A stretch of DNA of 12,108 nucleotides. Origin: Pseudomonadota bacterium. Its GTDB lineage: Bacteria; Pseudomonadota; Alphaproteobacteria; Rhizobiales; Xanthobacteraceae. The notes under the pieces are model-generated. The model worked only from the letters and a program-made list of their open reading frames with translations, was not told the DNA's origin and ran no database searches. Location: assembly GCA_023390955.1 (NCBI GenBank), contig JAEWBW010000157.1:1-12108 (forward strand), written 5' to 3'. The position numbers were made by a program, and so were the translations under genes. Below, in pieces: positions 1-6,350 of the stretch (the stretch's first letter is position 1; each line of letters begins with the position of its first letter).

Positions 1-2
1 CG

Positions 3-2000
3 CTCCATGAACGGCTGACAGAGCGTTTCGTTGATCGTCGGACCAGTGTATTGATGCGCCGCCTGCGGGAGAACACGAGCTTGAATACTGAAATCGGCAA
101 GACCGGCGAAGTCATCGTCGAAGGCCACGTCATCGGCCGTCTTGATGGGTTCACTTTTGCACCGGACGCTGCTGAAGCGGGCTCGGACGCGAAGGCCTTG
201 CAGGCCGCGGCGCAGGCCGTGCTCGCCGGCGAGATCAACGCGCGCGCCGAAAAGCTGGGCAACGCGCCCGACGAGCAGTTCGTGCTGACGTCGGACGGCA
301 CCATCCGCTGGACCGGCGACGCCGTGGCGCGACTGACTGCCGCAGACGAGGCGTTGCATCCGCGCATCCGCATCATCTCCGACGAGCGCCTCACCGGGCC
401 GCCGCGTGAAAAAGTCCAGGCGCGGCTCGATCTCTGGCTCAAGACGCATATCGAGAAGCTGCTCGGGCCGATGTTCGAGCTGTCGAAGGCCGAGGACGTC
501 ACCGGCATCGCGCGCGGCATCGCCTATCAGCTCGTCGAGGCGCTCGGCGTGCTGGAACGGCAGAAGATCGCCAACGAGCTGAAGGATCTCGATCAGCCCT
601 CGCGCGCGACCTTGCGCAAATACGGCGTCCGCTTCGGCGCCTATCACATCTATTTCCCCGGCCTCCTGAAGCCCGCCGCGCGTGCGCTCGCAGCGCTGCT
701 CTGGGCGTTGAAGCAGGACAATGTCGATCTCTCGGCGCTGTCCGGCGCGCAGCATCTGGCTGGCTCGGGCCGCACCTCGTTCCCGGTCGACAAGCAGCTG
801 CCGCGCGATGCCTATCGCATTCTCGGCTACAAGCAGGCCGGCGAGCGCGCCGTGCGCGTCGACATCCTGGAGCGGCTGGCCGATCTGATCCGTCCGGCGC
901 TGGGCTGGCGCGAGAACTCGCCCGGCGAAAAGCCCGCCGGCGCGTTCGATGGCCGTGGTTTCATTGTCACGCAGGCGATGACGTCGCTGACGGGCTCCGC
1001 GGGCGAGGATTTTGCCTCGGTGCTGCGTGCGCTCGGCTATCGCATGGAGAAGCGCGCGCCGCTGCCGCCGAAGCCCGTTGCGGCCGAGACGGTTGCGGCG
1101 GATGCGCCGCCCGCCGAAGGCAGTGCGGAGACATCGTCGGAGACTGCCGCGGAGGCCGTTGCCGGCTTGCCGGAAGGCGAGGCTGCGCCGGCTGAAGCGG
1201 CTGCCGCAGAACCCGTCACCGTCGAAGATGCTCCCGGCATGGAGCAGCACGACGAGCCCGCGCACGACGAGCCGGCGCTTGACGCGTCGCCCGAAGCCCC
1301 GGTCACGCCGGAAGACGCCCCCGGCATCGCGCCGCCGGCCGATGAAGCTGCTGCTCCTGCAGAGACTGCCCTCGAAGCCGCACCCGCGGAGGCCGCTGCT
1401 GTCGAAGCAGCCGCGTCAGCCGACACGTCTGCGCCCGCGGAAGCTGCAGCCGCTCCTGCCGAGCCCGAACTCGTCGAAGTCTGGCGCCCGGGTGGCCGTC
1501 ACGAGGAGCGCAAGCCGCGCCACGACCGCAATCGTCACCAGCGCCACCATCAGCGTCCGCAGCAGGCCGGAGCTGAGGCGGGTGCCGCGCCCGCTGAGGG
1601 TGGCGAGGCCGCACCGGCCGACGGCGAGAAGCGCCACGAGCGTCACCGTCATGGCGGCGGTCATCGTCGCGATGGGGCCAAGGATTTCCGCAAGCCGCGT
1701 GAAGGCGGTGAGGGCGGCGAGCGCCGTGACGACCGCAATCGCAACTTCCAGGGCAAGGATCGCGACAAGGATCGCGATCGCAACCGCGACAACAAGGGCA
1801 AGTTCGGCGGCGATCGCGACAAGGGGCGCGACAACCGCGGCCGTGATCGCGACAAGGGCCGTGATCGCCAGGGCGGTCCGGCGTTGCGCCAATACGCCTC
1901 CAGCGCCAGTCCGCGCGAGCGCGACCGTCCGGCCGATCCGAACTCGCCCTTCGCGAAGCTCGCGGCGCTGAAGGAACAGCTCGCAGGTCGCAAGGAGTAA
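3..2000 (+). CDS. Helicase-related protein, C-terminal part (5' end outside window)
   Basis: The reading frame is open from the left edge, so this is the 3' end of a longer gene; the TTG at 51 is internal and not a believable start. The visible 665 residues begin with LHERLTERFVDRRTS, which resembles the region after the second RecA-like domain of the large alphaproteobacterial helicase-related (MgpS/SUV3-like) proteins. The ATPase motifs would lie upstream. A structured region of about 350 residues follows. From about residue 356 to 490 the chain is Ala/Glu/Pro-rich and contains a duplicated phrase (VTVEDAPG, VTPEDAPG). From about 495 it is His/Arg/Gly-rich, then an Arg/Asp/Lys repeat (DRDKGRD type), like flexible RNA-binding tails. 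It ends GRKE and is followed closely by the S4 gene, which suggests translational coupling. A role in RNA or DNA unwinding is inferred from family only. Confidence 0.8.
   Translation, partial: LHERLTERFVDRRTSVLMRRLRENTSLNTEIGKTGEVIVEGHVIGRLDGFTFAPDAAEAGSDAKALQAAAQAVLAGEINARAEKLGNAPDEQFVLTSDGTIRWTGDAVARLTAADEALHPRIRIISDERLTGPPREKVQARLDLWLKTHIEKLLGPMFELSKAEDVTGIARGIAYQLVEALGVLERQKIANELKDLDQPSRATLRKYGVRFGAYHIYFPGLLKPAARALAALLWALKQDNVDLSALSGAQHLAGSGRTSFPVDKQLPRDAYRILGYKQAGERAVRVDILERLADLIRPALGWRENSPGEKPAGAFDGRGFIVTQAMTSLTGSAGEDFASVLRALGYRMEKRAPLPPKPVAAETVAADAPPAEGSAETSSETAAEAVAGLPEGEAAPAEAAAAEPVTVEDAPGMEQHDEPAHDEPALDASPEAPVTPEDAPGIAPPADEAAAPAETALEAAPAEAAAVEAAASADTSAPAEAAAAPAEPELVEVWRPGGRHEERKPRHDRNRHQRHHQRPQQAGAEAGAAPAEGGEAAPADGEKRHERHRHGGGHRRDGAKDFRKPREGGEGGERRDDRNRNFQGKDRDKDRDRNRDNKGKFGGDRDKGRDNRGRDRDKGRDRQGGPALRQYASSASPRERDRPADPNSPFAKLAALKEQLAGRKE
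1758..1867 (+). repeat. Arg/Asp-rich coding repeat in helicase tail
   Basis: GATCGCGACAAGG occurs at 1758-1770, 1812-1824 and 1845-1857. The last two copies extend identically to GATCGCGACAAGGG and are spaced 33 bases apart. In frame they encode DRDK followed by D or G and RD. The repeat is part of the coding sequence and gives a highly charged, low-complexity tail likely to bind RNA. Confidence 0.7.
1992..1997 (+). promoter_or_regulatory. Ribosome binding site AAGGAG for the S4-domain gene
   Basis: AAGGAG lies within the last codons of the helicase gene. It is followed by seven bases (TAATCCC) and then ACG at 2005. This is ideal Shine-Dalgarno spacing to ACG, and no ATG, GTG or TTG in the S4 frame lies nearby. 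It is the main reason for placing the S4 start at 2005. Confidence 0.55.
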
Positions 2001-2004
2001 TCCC

Positions 2005-2280
2005 ACGACGACCGAGCGGCAGCGCCTCGACAAATGGCTGTGGCACGCGCGGGTGGTGAAGGCGCGCACGTCCGCGGCCGAACTCGTCGAGAAGGGGCGC
2101 GTCCGCATCAACGGGACGCGCGAAACCTCGCCGGGACATGCGATCAAGGTCGGTGATGTCCTCACGATCGCGCTCGATCGCACTGTGCGGGTGCTGAAGA
2201 TCACCGCCTTCAACGAGCGCCGCGGCGATGCTGCCTCGGCGCGCGTGCTCTACGAGGAGCTCAGTGAGCGCAAGGAGTAA
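2005..2280 (+). CDS. S4-domain RNA-binding protein, Hsp15 (HslR)-like, apparent ACG start
   Basis: From 2005 the frame reads TTERQRLDKWLWHARVVKAR and continues with SAAELVEKGRVRINGTRETSPGH and a VGDVLTIAL strand. This is a complete S4 fold: RLDKWLWHARVVKARTSAAELV helix pair, then the VRING turn. The family includes E. coli Hsp15 (133 residues), which binds free 50S subunits carrying nascent chains; this 91-residue version lacks the long C-terminal extension. The frame is open back to 1972 but holds no ATG, GTG or TTG before GTG 2053, and starting there would delete the first, RNA-contacting helix. ACG at 2005 has AAGGAG seven bases upstream. It begins four bases after the helicase stop, so it is probably co-translated with it. 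Alternatives are a sequencing or natural ATG to ACG change, or use of GTG 2053. The family call is sound; the start is uncertain. Confidence 0.8.
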   Translation, partial: TTTERQRLDKWLWHARVVKARTSAAELVEKGRVRINGTRETSPGHAIKVGDVLTIALDRTVRVLKITAFNERRGDAASARVLYEELSERKE

Positions 2281-2414
2281 CCATTGCGCGCTGTATTCAT
2301 TCTTTGGCCGATCAAACGTGAAAAGCGGTCCTGATCAGCCGTTCCCGACCTTGCGGCACGGGTCTATCCGCGCTACGCAAGCCGCGACTTTTAGAGAGCT
2401 TTTCGGAGCGTTGG

Positions 2415-2753
2415 ATGACTTACGTCGTCACTGAAAACTGCATCAAGTGCAAGTATACCGATTGCGTTGAGGTCTGCCCGGTCGATTGTTTCTACGAGGG
2501 CGACAACATGCTGGTCATCCATCCTGACGAATGCATCGATTGCGGCGTGTGCGAACCGGAATGCCCGGCTGACGCGATCAAGCCGGACACCGAGCCGGGC
2601 CTCGAGAAGTGGCTTGAAGTGAACGCCGAATACGCCAAGAGCTGGCCGAACATCACCCAGAAGAAAGAATCACCTCCCGACGCCAAGGAGTTCGACGGCA
2701 AGGAAGGCAAGTTCGAGAAATATTTTTCTCCGAACCCCGGTTCTGGAGACTAA
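2415..2753 (+). CDS. fdxA: Seven-iron ferredoxin FdxA ([3Fe-4S][4Fe-4S])
   Basis: This 112-residue protein is a soluble cytoplasmic electron carrier. Cysteines at 9, 12, 17, 21 and 25, then 40, 43, 46 and 50, match Azotobacter vinelandii ferredoxin I shifted by one residue. By that family, C9, C17 and C50 hold the 3Fe cluster, C21, C40, C43 and C46 hold the 4Fe cluster, and C12 and C25 are free. The C-terminal ~60 residues (EKWLEVNAEYAKSWPNIT) are the usual FdxA extension. The ATG at 2415 has GGAG at 2405-2408, six bases away. The 134-base gap upstream (2281-2414) contains only a weak promoter candidate (TTGCGG 2351-2356, 17-base gap, TACGCA 2374-2379). The electron donor and acceptor are not evident from the context. 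Confidence 0.95.
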   Translation: MTYVVTENCIKCKYTDCVEVCPVDCFYEGDNMLVIHPDECIDCGVCEPECPADAIKPDTEPGLEKWLEVNAEYAKSWPNITQKKESPPDAKEFDGKEGKFEKYFSPNPGSGD

Positions 2754-2816
2754 ACCCGGGTCAAACTTAACCCTAATACCTTGGTCTCCGCTGGAAACCA
2801 GCTCCGACAGCCCCTA

Positions 2817-2827
2817 AATCATTGATT
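2817..2827. promoter_or_regulatory. Palindrome AATCA-T-TGATT over the carD -35 box
   Basis: This is a perfect 5-base inverted repeat around one central base. Its right half (2822-2827, TTGATT) is the proposed -35 hexamer of the carD promoter. Its position suggests an operator, but I do not recognise the regulator. Confidence 0.4.
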
Positions 2828-2849
2828 TTTGCGGGAAATGTGCTATATT
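2822..2849 (+). promoter_or_regulatory. Housekeeping-sigma promoter of carD
   Basis: TTGATT at 2822-2827 is followed after 16 bases by TATATT at 2844-2849, with a TG at 2841-2842 forming an extended -10. This is a strong sigma-70-type match inside a short AT-rich patch of otherwise GC-rich DNA. Transcription should start near 2856, giving a leader of about 45 to 240 bases depending on the true carD start codon. Confidence 0.6.
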
Positions 2850-2858
2850 GGGCACATT
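2837..2858. promoter_or_regulatory. Inverted repeat AATGTGC-N8-GCACATT around the carD -10 box
   Basis: The 7-base arms at 2837-2843 and 2852-2858 are perfect and enclose the -10 hexamer; the predicted transcription start falls in the right arm. A protein bound here would block RNA polymerase, so this is a candidate operator. No cognate regulator can be named. Confidence 0.45.
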
Positions 2859-2947
2859 AAGCCGAACCCCGTCGGCCCCTTTGGCCCCCTAGGGTTCCCG
2901 TGAAACCTTGTACAACAGGGGCGTGGCAAGTTTTCCGCGCGCAGGCT

Positions 2948-3925
2948 GTGTCACATAAAACGCGTAAAAAGAGTACTTCTGCCAAGGGCTCCCATAAGGA
3001 AGCCAAAAAAGTCGCCGCGGCCAGCCGTAGCGCATCCAAGGGCCGTACCGCTGCCAAGGCGACGGCTGCAAAGTCCTCGAAGAACAAAAGAAGCGCAATG
3101 CCTCACAAGACTGCCAAACCGGCCGCGAAAGCGACCGTTTCGAAGCCCGCGCCTGTGAAGGCTGCGGCCAAGCCTGCCGTGAAAGCCCCTGCTGCCGCTG
3201 CGCCGAAGGCCCCCGTTGCTGCCAAGGCCGCTCCTGTTGCCGCCAAGGCCCCCGTCGCTGCTGCCAAGCCCGCTGCGAAGCCGGCTGCCGCTGCGCCGAA
3301 GGTCGAGGAAAAGAAGGTCGTGACCCAGCGTCAGGGCTTCAAGGCCAATGAATTCGTCGTTTATCCCGCCCACGGTGTCGGCCAGATCCTGGCGATCGAG
3401 GAGCAGGAGATCGCCGGTGCGAAGCTCGAGCTATTCGTCATCAACTTCATCAAGGACAAGATGACGCTCCGCGTTCCGACCGCCAAGGTCGCCAATGTCG
3501 GCATGCGCAAGCTGTCCGAGCCGGCGCTGGTGAAGAAGGCGCTCGAGACCCTCAAGGGCCGTGCCCGCGTCAAGCGCACCATGTGGTCGCGCCGCGCCCA
3601 GGAATACGAAGCGAAGATCAATTCGGGCGACATCGTCGCGATCGCGGAAGTCGTGCGCGACCTCTACCGCTCCGAGTCGCAGCCCGAGCAGTCCTACAGC
3701 GAACGTCAGCTTTACGAAGCAGCGCTCGATCGTCTCTCCCGCGAGATCGCGGTGGTGCAGCACTCCACCGAGACCGAAGCGATCAAGGAGATCGAGGCCC
3801 AGCTCGCCAAGAGCCCGCGTCGCACCGGCGCCAAGGCCGAAGCCGCTGAAGGCGAGGGCGAGGCGGAAGGTGAAGCCGACGAGACCGATGGCGACGATAC
3901 CGCCGTCGCCGACGAGGCCGCGTAA
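2948..3925 (+). CDS. carD: CarD/CdnL-family RNA polymerase-binding transcription regulator
   Basis: The core begins FKANEFVVYPAHGVGQI, the Tudor-like RNA-polymerase-interaction domain of CarD/CdnL, and continues through KDKMTLRVPTAK into the helical domain, where MWSRRAQEYEAKINSGD carries the conserved Trp that stabilises the open promoter complex. Family members bind the beta subunit and stimulate rRNA and housekeeping promoters. The start is uncertain. GTG 2948 is chosen because Lys/Ala/Ser-rich sequence of the same style as the certain coding part runs back to about there. GTG 2900 has AGGG five bases upstream but adds a stretch unlike the rest. ATG 3098 (275 residues) is also possible. 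The N-terminal extension is histone-H1-like (repeated AAK, KPA) and the last ~30 residues are strongly acidic; ordinary CdnL proteins are about 160-170 residues and lack both. A terminator follows immediately. Confidence 0.9.
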   Translation: MSHKTRKKSTSAKGSHKEAKKVAAASRSASKGRTAAKATAAKSSKNKRSAMPHKTAKPAAKATVSKPAPVKAAAKPAVKAPAAAAPKAPVAAKAAPVAAKAPVAAAKPAAKPAAAAPKVEEKKVVTQRQGFKANEFVVYPAHGVGQILAIEEQEIAGAKLELFVINFIKDKMTLRVPTAKVANVGMRKLSEPALVKKALETLKGRARVKRTMWSRRAQEYEAKINSGDIVAIAEVVRDLYRSESQPEQSYSERQLYEAALDRLSREIAVVQHSTETEAIKEIEAQLAKSPRRTGAKAEAAEGEGEAEGEADETDGDDTAVADEAA

Positions 3926-3951
3926 GCCTCTCGCTTCGAGGACATCTATTC

Positions 3952-3980
3952 AAAGCCCGGCCTTGCGGCCGGGCTTTTTT
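3952..3980 (+). terminator. Intrinsic terminator after carD
   Basis: AAAGCCCGGCC (3952-3962) pairs perfectly with GGCCGGGCTTT (3967-3977) around the loop TTGC, and T runs to 3980. It lies 26 bases after the carD stop. The A-rich left flank could weakly terminate the convergent LysR transcript as well. Confidence 0.9.
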
Positions 3981-4014
3981 GTTTGCGGCGACCGGTGTGT
4001 GGTCGGCAGGTGCA

Positions 4015-5226
4015 TCACTTGCTGCGCGCAAGTTTCGCCGATCGCTGATCCAGAATCTCCAGAAACGTCCGCTGCGCCGCCGTCAGCGGCTGGTCCCTGC
4101 GATGGGTCAAGCCGATCGCGCGCGTATTGCCGGGAAGCTCGACTGAGAGTGCCTTCAATCCGCGTGGAATGGCGCGCAGCTTGCCACGCGAATAGGTGAG
4201 CAGGCCGATGACGTCGCTGTGCATGATCATCTGCTCGGCGAGCGTGAAGGTGACGATCTCGCAGGTCTGCGCCGGCGGCACCAGGCCCTGTCCGATCAGA
4301 AGCTCCTCGAAATAGCGCCGCGTCGGCGTGCCGTGCGGTGCCACGACCCAGTTCTCACCGACGAGATCCTTCATCTTGCGCCGGCCCTTGGCGAGGCGAT
4401 GATCGGCGCGCGCGACGATGGCGAAGAACTCGTCGTAGAGATGCCGCTCCTCGAGGATGTCGTAGGGCGGTGGGTCGCGCAGGGGGCCGATGACGAAGTC
4501 CAGCTCGCCCTGGCGCAGTCCGTCGATCAGCGCGGAATAGCTGCCGGTGACGGCCTGAAGCCGCACATGCCGGTGCTTGCTCAGCATCTCGCCGAACACC
4601 TTGACGACGACATCCTGCTCGGAGAACGGCAGCAGGCCGACGGCGACGCGTCCCGTCACCTTGCCGGACAAGGCTTCCAGCTGTTCCGGCAGCGTCATCA
4701 CGTCCATCAGCAGCTTGGTGTGGAGGTCCGCGAGGATGTCGGCATCATCAGTCGCAATCATGCCCGCGCGCGTGCGATCGAAGGGCGGCCGCCCGGTGGC
4801 CGCCGCGATCTTTGCGAGCGCGCGACTGATGTCCGGCTGTGATCGCTCCAGATAAGTGGCCGCAGCCGAGACGCTGCCCGTGAGCTTGACCGCGCTGACT
4901 GCCCCGAGCAGGTCCCAGGCCAAATGATGGCCGAGATCGCCGACGCGCGCGCCGGCAGCTTTAAGTGCCTCCTGAGCGGCGTTGATGCTCGACATCATGT
5001 GCCGGCAGCGCGCGATGACGATTTCGCCCTGCGACGTCGGCTCCATCCCGGTCCAGCCGCGCGCGAACAGCTGCTGCCGCATCCTTGCTTCGACCTCGGC
5101 AATGGCGCGCGACAGGCTGCTCTGGCTGGCGTTCAGTTGCTCGCTCGCCCGCGCGAGGCTGGCCGACGTCGCCACGGCGCCGATGATCCGCACCTGCTTG
5201 ATCGTGAGGATGGGTGTTCGCTTCAT
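4015..5226 (-). CDS. LysR-type regulator with two tandem helix-turn-helix domains
   Basis: At 403 residues it is about 100 longer than a usual LysR protein, and the surplus is a second DNA-binding domain. Residues ~8-67 (SLARASEQLNASQSSLSRAI, then QLFARGWTGMEPTSQG) form a normal LysR winged helix. Residues ~102-165 (GSVSAAATYLERSQPDISRA, then FDRTRAGMIATDD) form another. The effector-binding domain spans ~190-395 (GRVAVGLLP, ELDFVIGPLR, VVAPHGTPTR). It is divergent from the reductase/oxygenase set across a 129-base gap, the standard arrangement for a LysR activator responding to a pathway substrate, so it probably controls that operon and itself. No clear Shine-Dalgarno precedes the ATG, and the predicted transcript start is only about 12 bases upstream. 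Its ligand cannot be read from sequence. Confidence 0.93.
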   Translation of the reverse strand: MKRTPILTIKQVRIIGAVATSASLARASEQLNASQSSLSRAIAEVEARMRQQLFARGWTGMEPTSQGEIVIARCRHMMSSINAAQEALKAAGARVGDLGHHLAWDLLGAVSAVKLTGSVSAAATYLERSQPDISRALAKIAAATGRPPFDRTRAGMIATDDADILADLHTKLLMDVMTLPEQLEALSGKVTGRVAVGLLPFSEQDVVVKVFGEMLSKHRHVRLQAVTGSYSALIDGLRQGELDFVIGPLRDPPPYDILEERHLYDEFFAIVARADHRLAKGRRKMKDLVGENWVVAPHGTPTRRYFEELLIGQGLVPPAQTCEIVTFTLAEQMIMHSDVIGLLTYSRGKLRAIPRGLKALSVELPGNTRAIGLTHRRDQPLTAAQRTFLEILDQRSAKLARSK

Positions 5227-5244
5227 GGCCGTGCCATGCGCGCC

Positions 5245-5273
5245 ATATTCATTTTTTGCAAGGTCTATTTCAA
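5245..5273 (-). promoter_or_regulatory. Candidate promoter of the LysR gene
   Basis: Read on the minus strand, TTGAAA (plus-strand 5273-5268) is followed after 17 bases by GAATAT (5250-5245). Transcription would start near 5238, leaving a very short leader to the ATG at 5226. Its -35 box overlaps the inverted repeat shared with the opposite promoter. Confidence 0.4.
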
Positions 5274-5275
5274 AA
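5254..5275. promoter_or_regulatory. Candidate LysR operator TTTTG-N12-CAAAA
   Basis: Perfect 5-base arms at 5254-5258 and 5271-5275 lie between the divergent genes. The repeat covers the -35 boxes of both predicted promoters (TTGCAA 5256-5261 on plus, TTGAAA 5273-5268 on minus). LysR proteins typically bind such dyads with a T-N11-A core; the spacing here does not fit that core exactly, so the assignment rests on position and symmetry. Confidence 0.4.
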
Positions 5276-5285
5276 GCTGCATAAT
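5256..5285 (+). promoter_or_regulatory. Candidate promoter of the reductase/oxygenase operon
   Basis: TTGCAA (5256-5261), an 18-base gap and CATAAT (5280-5285) make a sigma-70-type promoter with a predicted start near 5292. It sits on the candidate LysR operator. The leader of about 64 bases includes the hairpin just before the ribosome binding site. Confidence 0.45.
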
Positions 5286-5320
5286 AGTCCGGCTCGGCCG
5301 CCTGCTAGCAAATTGCCAAA

Positions 5321-5344
5321 GGCGGCGCCCATGCTGGCGCCGCC
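5321..5344 (+). other. GC hairpin directly before the reductase ribosome binding site
   Basis: GGCGGCGCC (5321-5329) pairs perfectly with GGCGCCGCC (5336-5344) around a six-base loop. GGGAGG, the Shine-Dalgarno, starts at 5346. A stable 9-base stem this close could affect translation initiation or protect the transcript end. No T tract follows, so it is not a terminator. Confidence 0.5.
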
Positions 5345-5355
5345 CGGGAGGTCTC

Positions 5356-6327
5356 ATGGCCGGGCAATTGCTCGACGCGGTCGTCGTCTCAAGGCGCGCT
5401 CTGACGGAGCGCATCGCCGAATTCTGCATCGGACGCGCCGACGGCCGTCCGCTGCCGATGGCCGAGTCCGGCAGCCATATCGAGCTGCACTTTGGCGGCG
5501 GCGAGCGGCGCTTTGTCCGCCACTATTCGCTTCTCGGACCGCTCACGCTTGGCAGCGAGCCCGAGCCGTTCTGGCGCATTGCCGTGCAGCGCGAGGATCG
5601 CGCCCGCGGTTCGGCCTTCATCCATGATCAGTTTCGCCCCGGAACGGCACTGAACGTGTCGCGCCCGATCAACGCGTTCCGGCTGTCGCACCGGCCGTCG
5701 CACGTGCTCCTCGTTGCGGGCGGGATCGGTGTCACGCCGATGGTCGCGATGGCGCGCTCGCTGCGGACGCGGAACGTCGGCTTCTCGATGCTTTACGCCG
5801 GTCAGCAGCGCTCGGCGATGGCCTATGTCGACGAACTCGAAGCGCTCTGCGGCGAGCAGTTGACCGTGCACGAGAGCGCGAGCACCGGCATTCCGGATCT
5901 CGTCGCGCTGCTGTCCCGTCAGCCGGCGGAGACTGTCGTCTATGTCTGCGGGCCCGCCGGGATGATCGAAGTCCTGCGCGATGCTGCATCACGGCTCGGC
6001 TGGAGCAAGGAGCGCGTGCGCTTCGAAATCTTCAACGCCGCGCACCGGCACGACGACGGAGATTTCGAGGTGCGTCTGCGGGCGGGCCGCCGCGTCAAGG
6101 TCGGCGCCGGAACGACGATCCTCGATGCGCTCGAGCTTGCCGGCGTCGACACCCTGTCGAGTTGCCGCCGCGGCGAATGCGGGCTCTGCATCACCGACGT
6201 CGCGGAATGCGACGGCGAGCTGGATCACCGCGACCGCTATTTCAGTGCCGAGGACCATCGCGCCGGCCGGCAGATCGCGATCTGCTGCTCGCGCATCACC
6301 GGCCGCGCGCTGGCGCTCAACCTGTAA
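5356..6327 (+). CDS. Oxygenase reductase: FMN/NAD(P)H domain plus C-terminal 2Fe-2S ferredoxin
   Basis: This 323-residue protein has the class IA (phthalate dioxygenase reductase / VanB) order. The FMN-binding barrel carries RHYS at 55-58. The NAD(P)H domain carries GGIGVTPM at 122-129 and CGPAGM at 198-203. The C-terminal plant-type 2Fe-2S domain has cysteines 270, 275 and 278 (SCRRGECGLC) and a fourth at 310, in CCSR. It would pass electrons from NAD(P)H through FMN and the cluster to the adjacent Rieske oxygenase. The ATG at 5356 has GGGAGG at 5346-5351. The same frame is open upstream to 4924, but that stretch is antisense to the LysR gene and is not part of the protein. The oxygenase start follows 23 bases after the stop, so the two are almost certainly co-expressed. 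Confidence 0.93.
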   Translation: MAGQLLDAVVVSRRALTERIAEFCIGRADGRPLPMAESGSHIELHFGGGERRFVRHYSLLGPLTLGSEPEPFWRIAVQREDRARGSAFIHDQFRPGTALNVSRPINAFRLSHRPSHVLLVAGGIGVTPMVAMARSLRTRNVGFSMLYAGQQRSAMAYVDELEALCGEQLTVHESASTGIPDLVALLSRQPAETVVYVCGPAGMIEVLRDAASRLGWSKERVRFEIFNAAHRHDDGDFEVRLRAGRRVKVGAGTTILDALELAGVDTLSSCRRGECGLCITDVAECDGELDHRDRYFSAEDHRAGRQIAICCSRITGRALALNL

Positions 6328-6350
6328 CGCCTGAGGAAGGGTCGAAAGCG

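Noticed and set aside
1012..1971. 319-residue plus-strand frame and several minus-strand frames inside the helicase tail
   Set aside because: They are Arg/Ala/Ser-rich shadows of a GC-rich repetitive coding region; the helicase frame continues a recognisable protein.
2228..2434. 68-residue frame between the S4 gene and fdxA
   Set aside because: It overlaps both real genes, has no domain or ribosome site, and is not like known proteins.
2729..2802. Small hairpins near the end of fdxA (GAACC-CC-GGTTC and GCTGG-AAA-CCAGC) as a terminator
   Set aside because: Stems are only five bases and no T tract follows.
4924..5355. Long N-terminal extension of the reductase frame back to 4924
   Set aside because: It overlaps the LysR gene on the opposite strand and the promoter region; the reductase domain begins at ATG 5356 with a good ribosome site.
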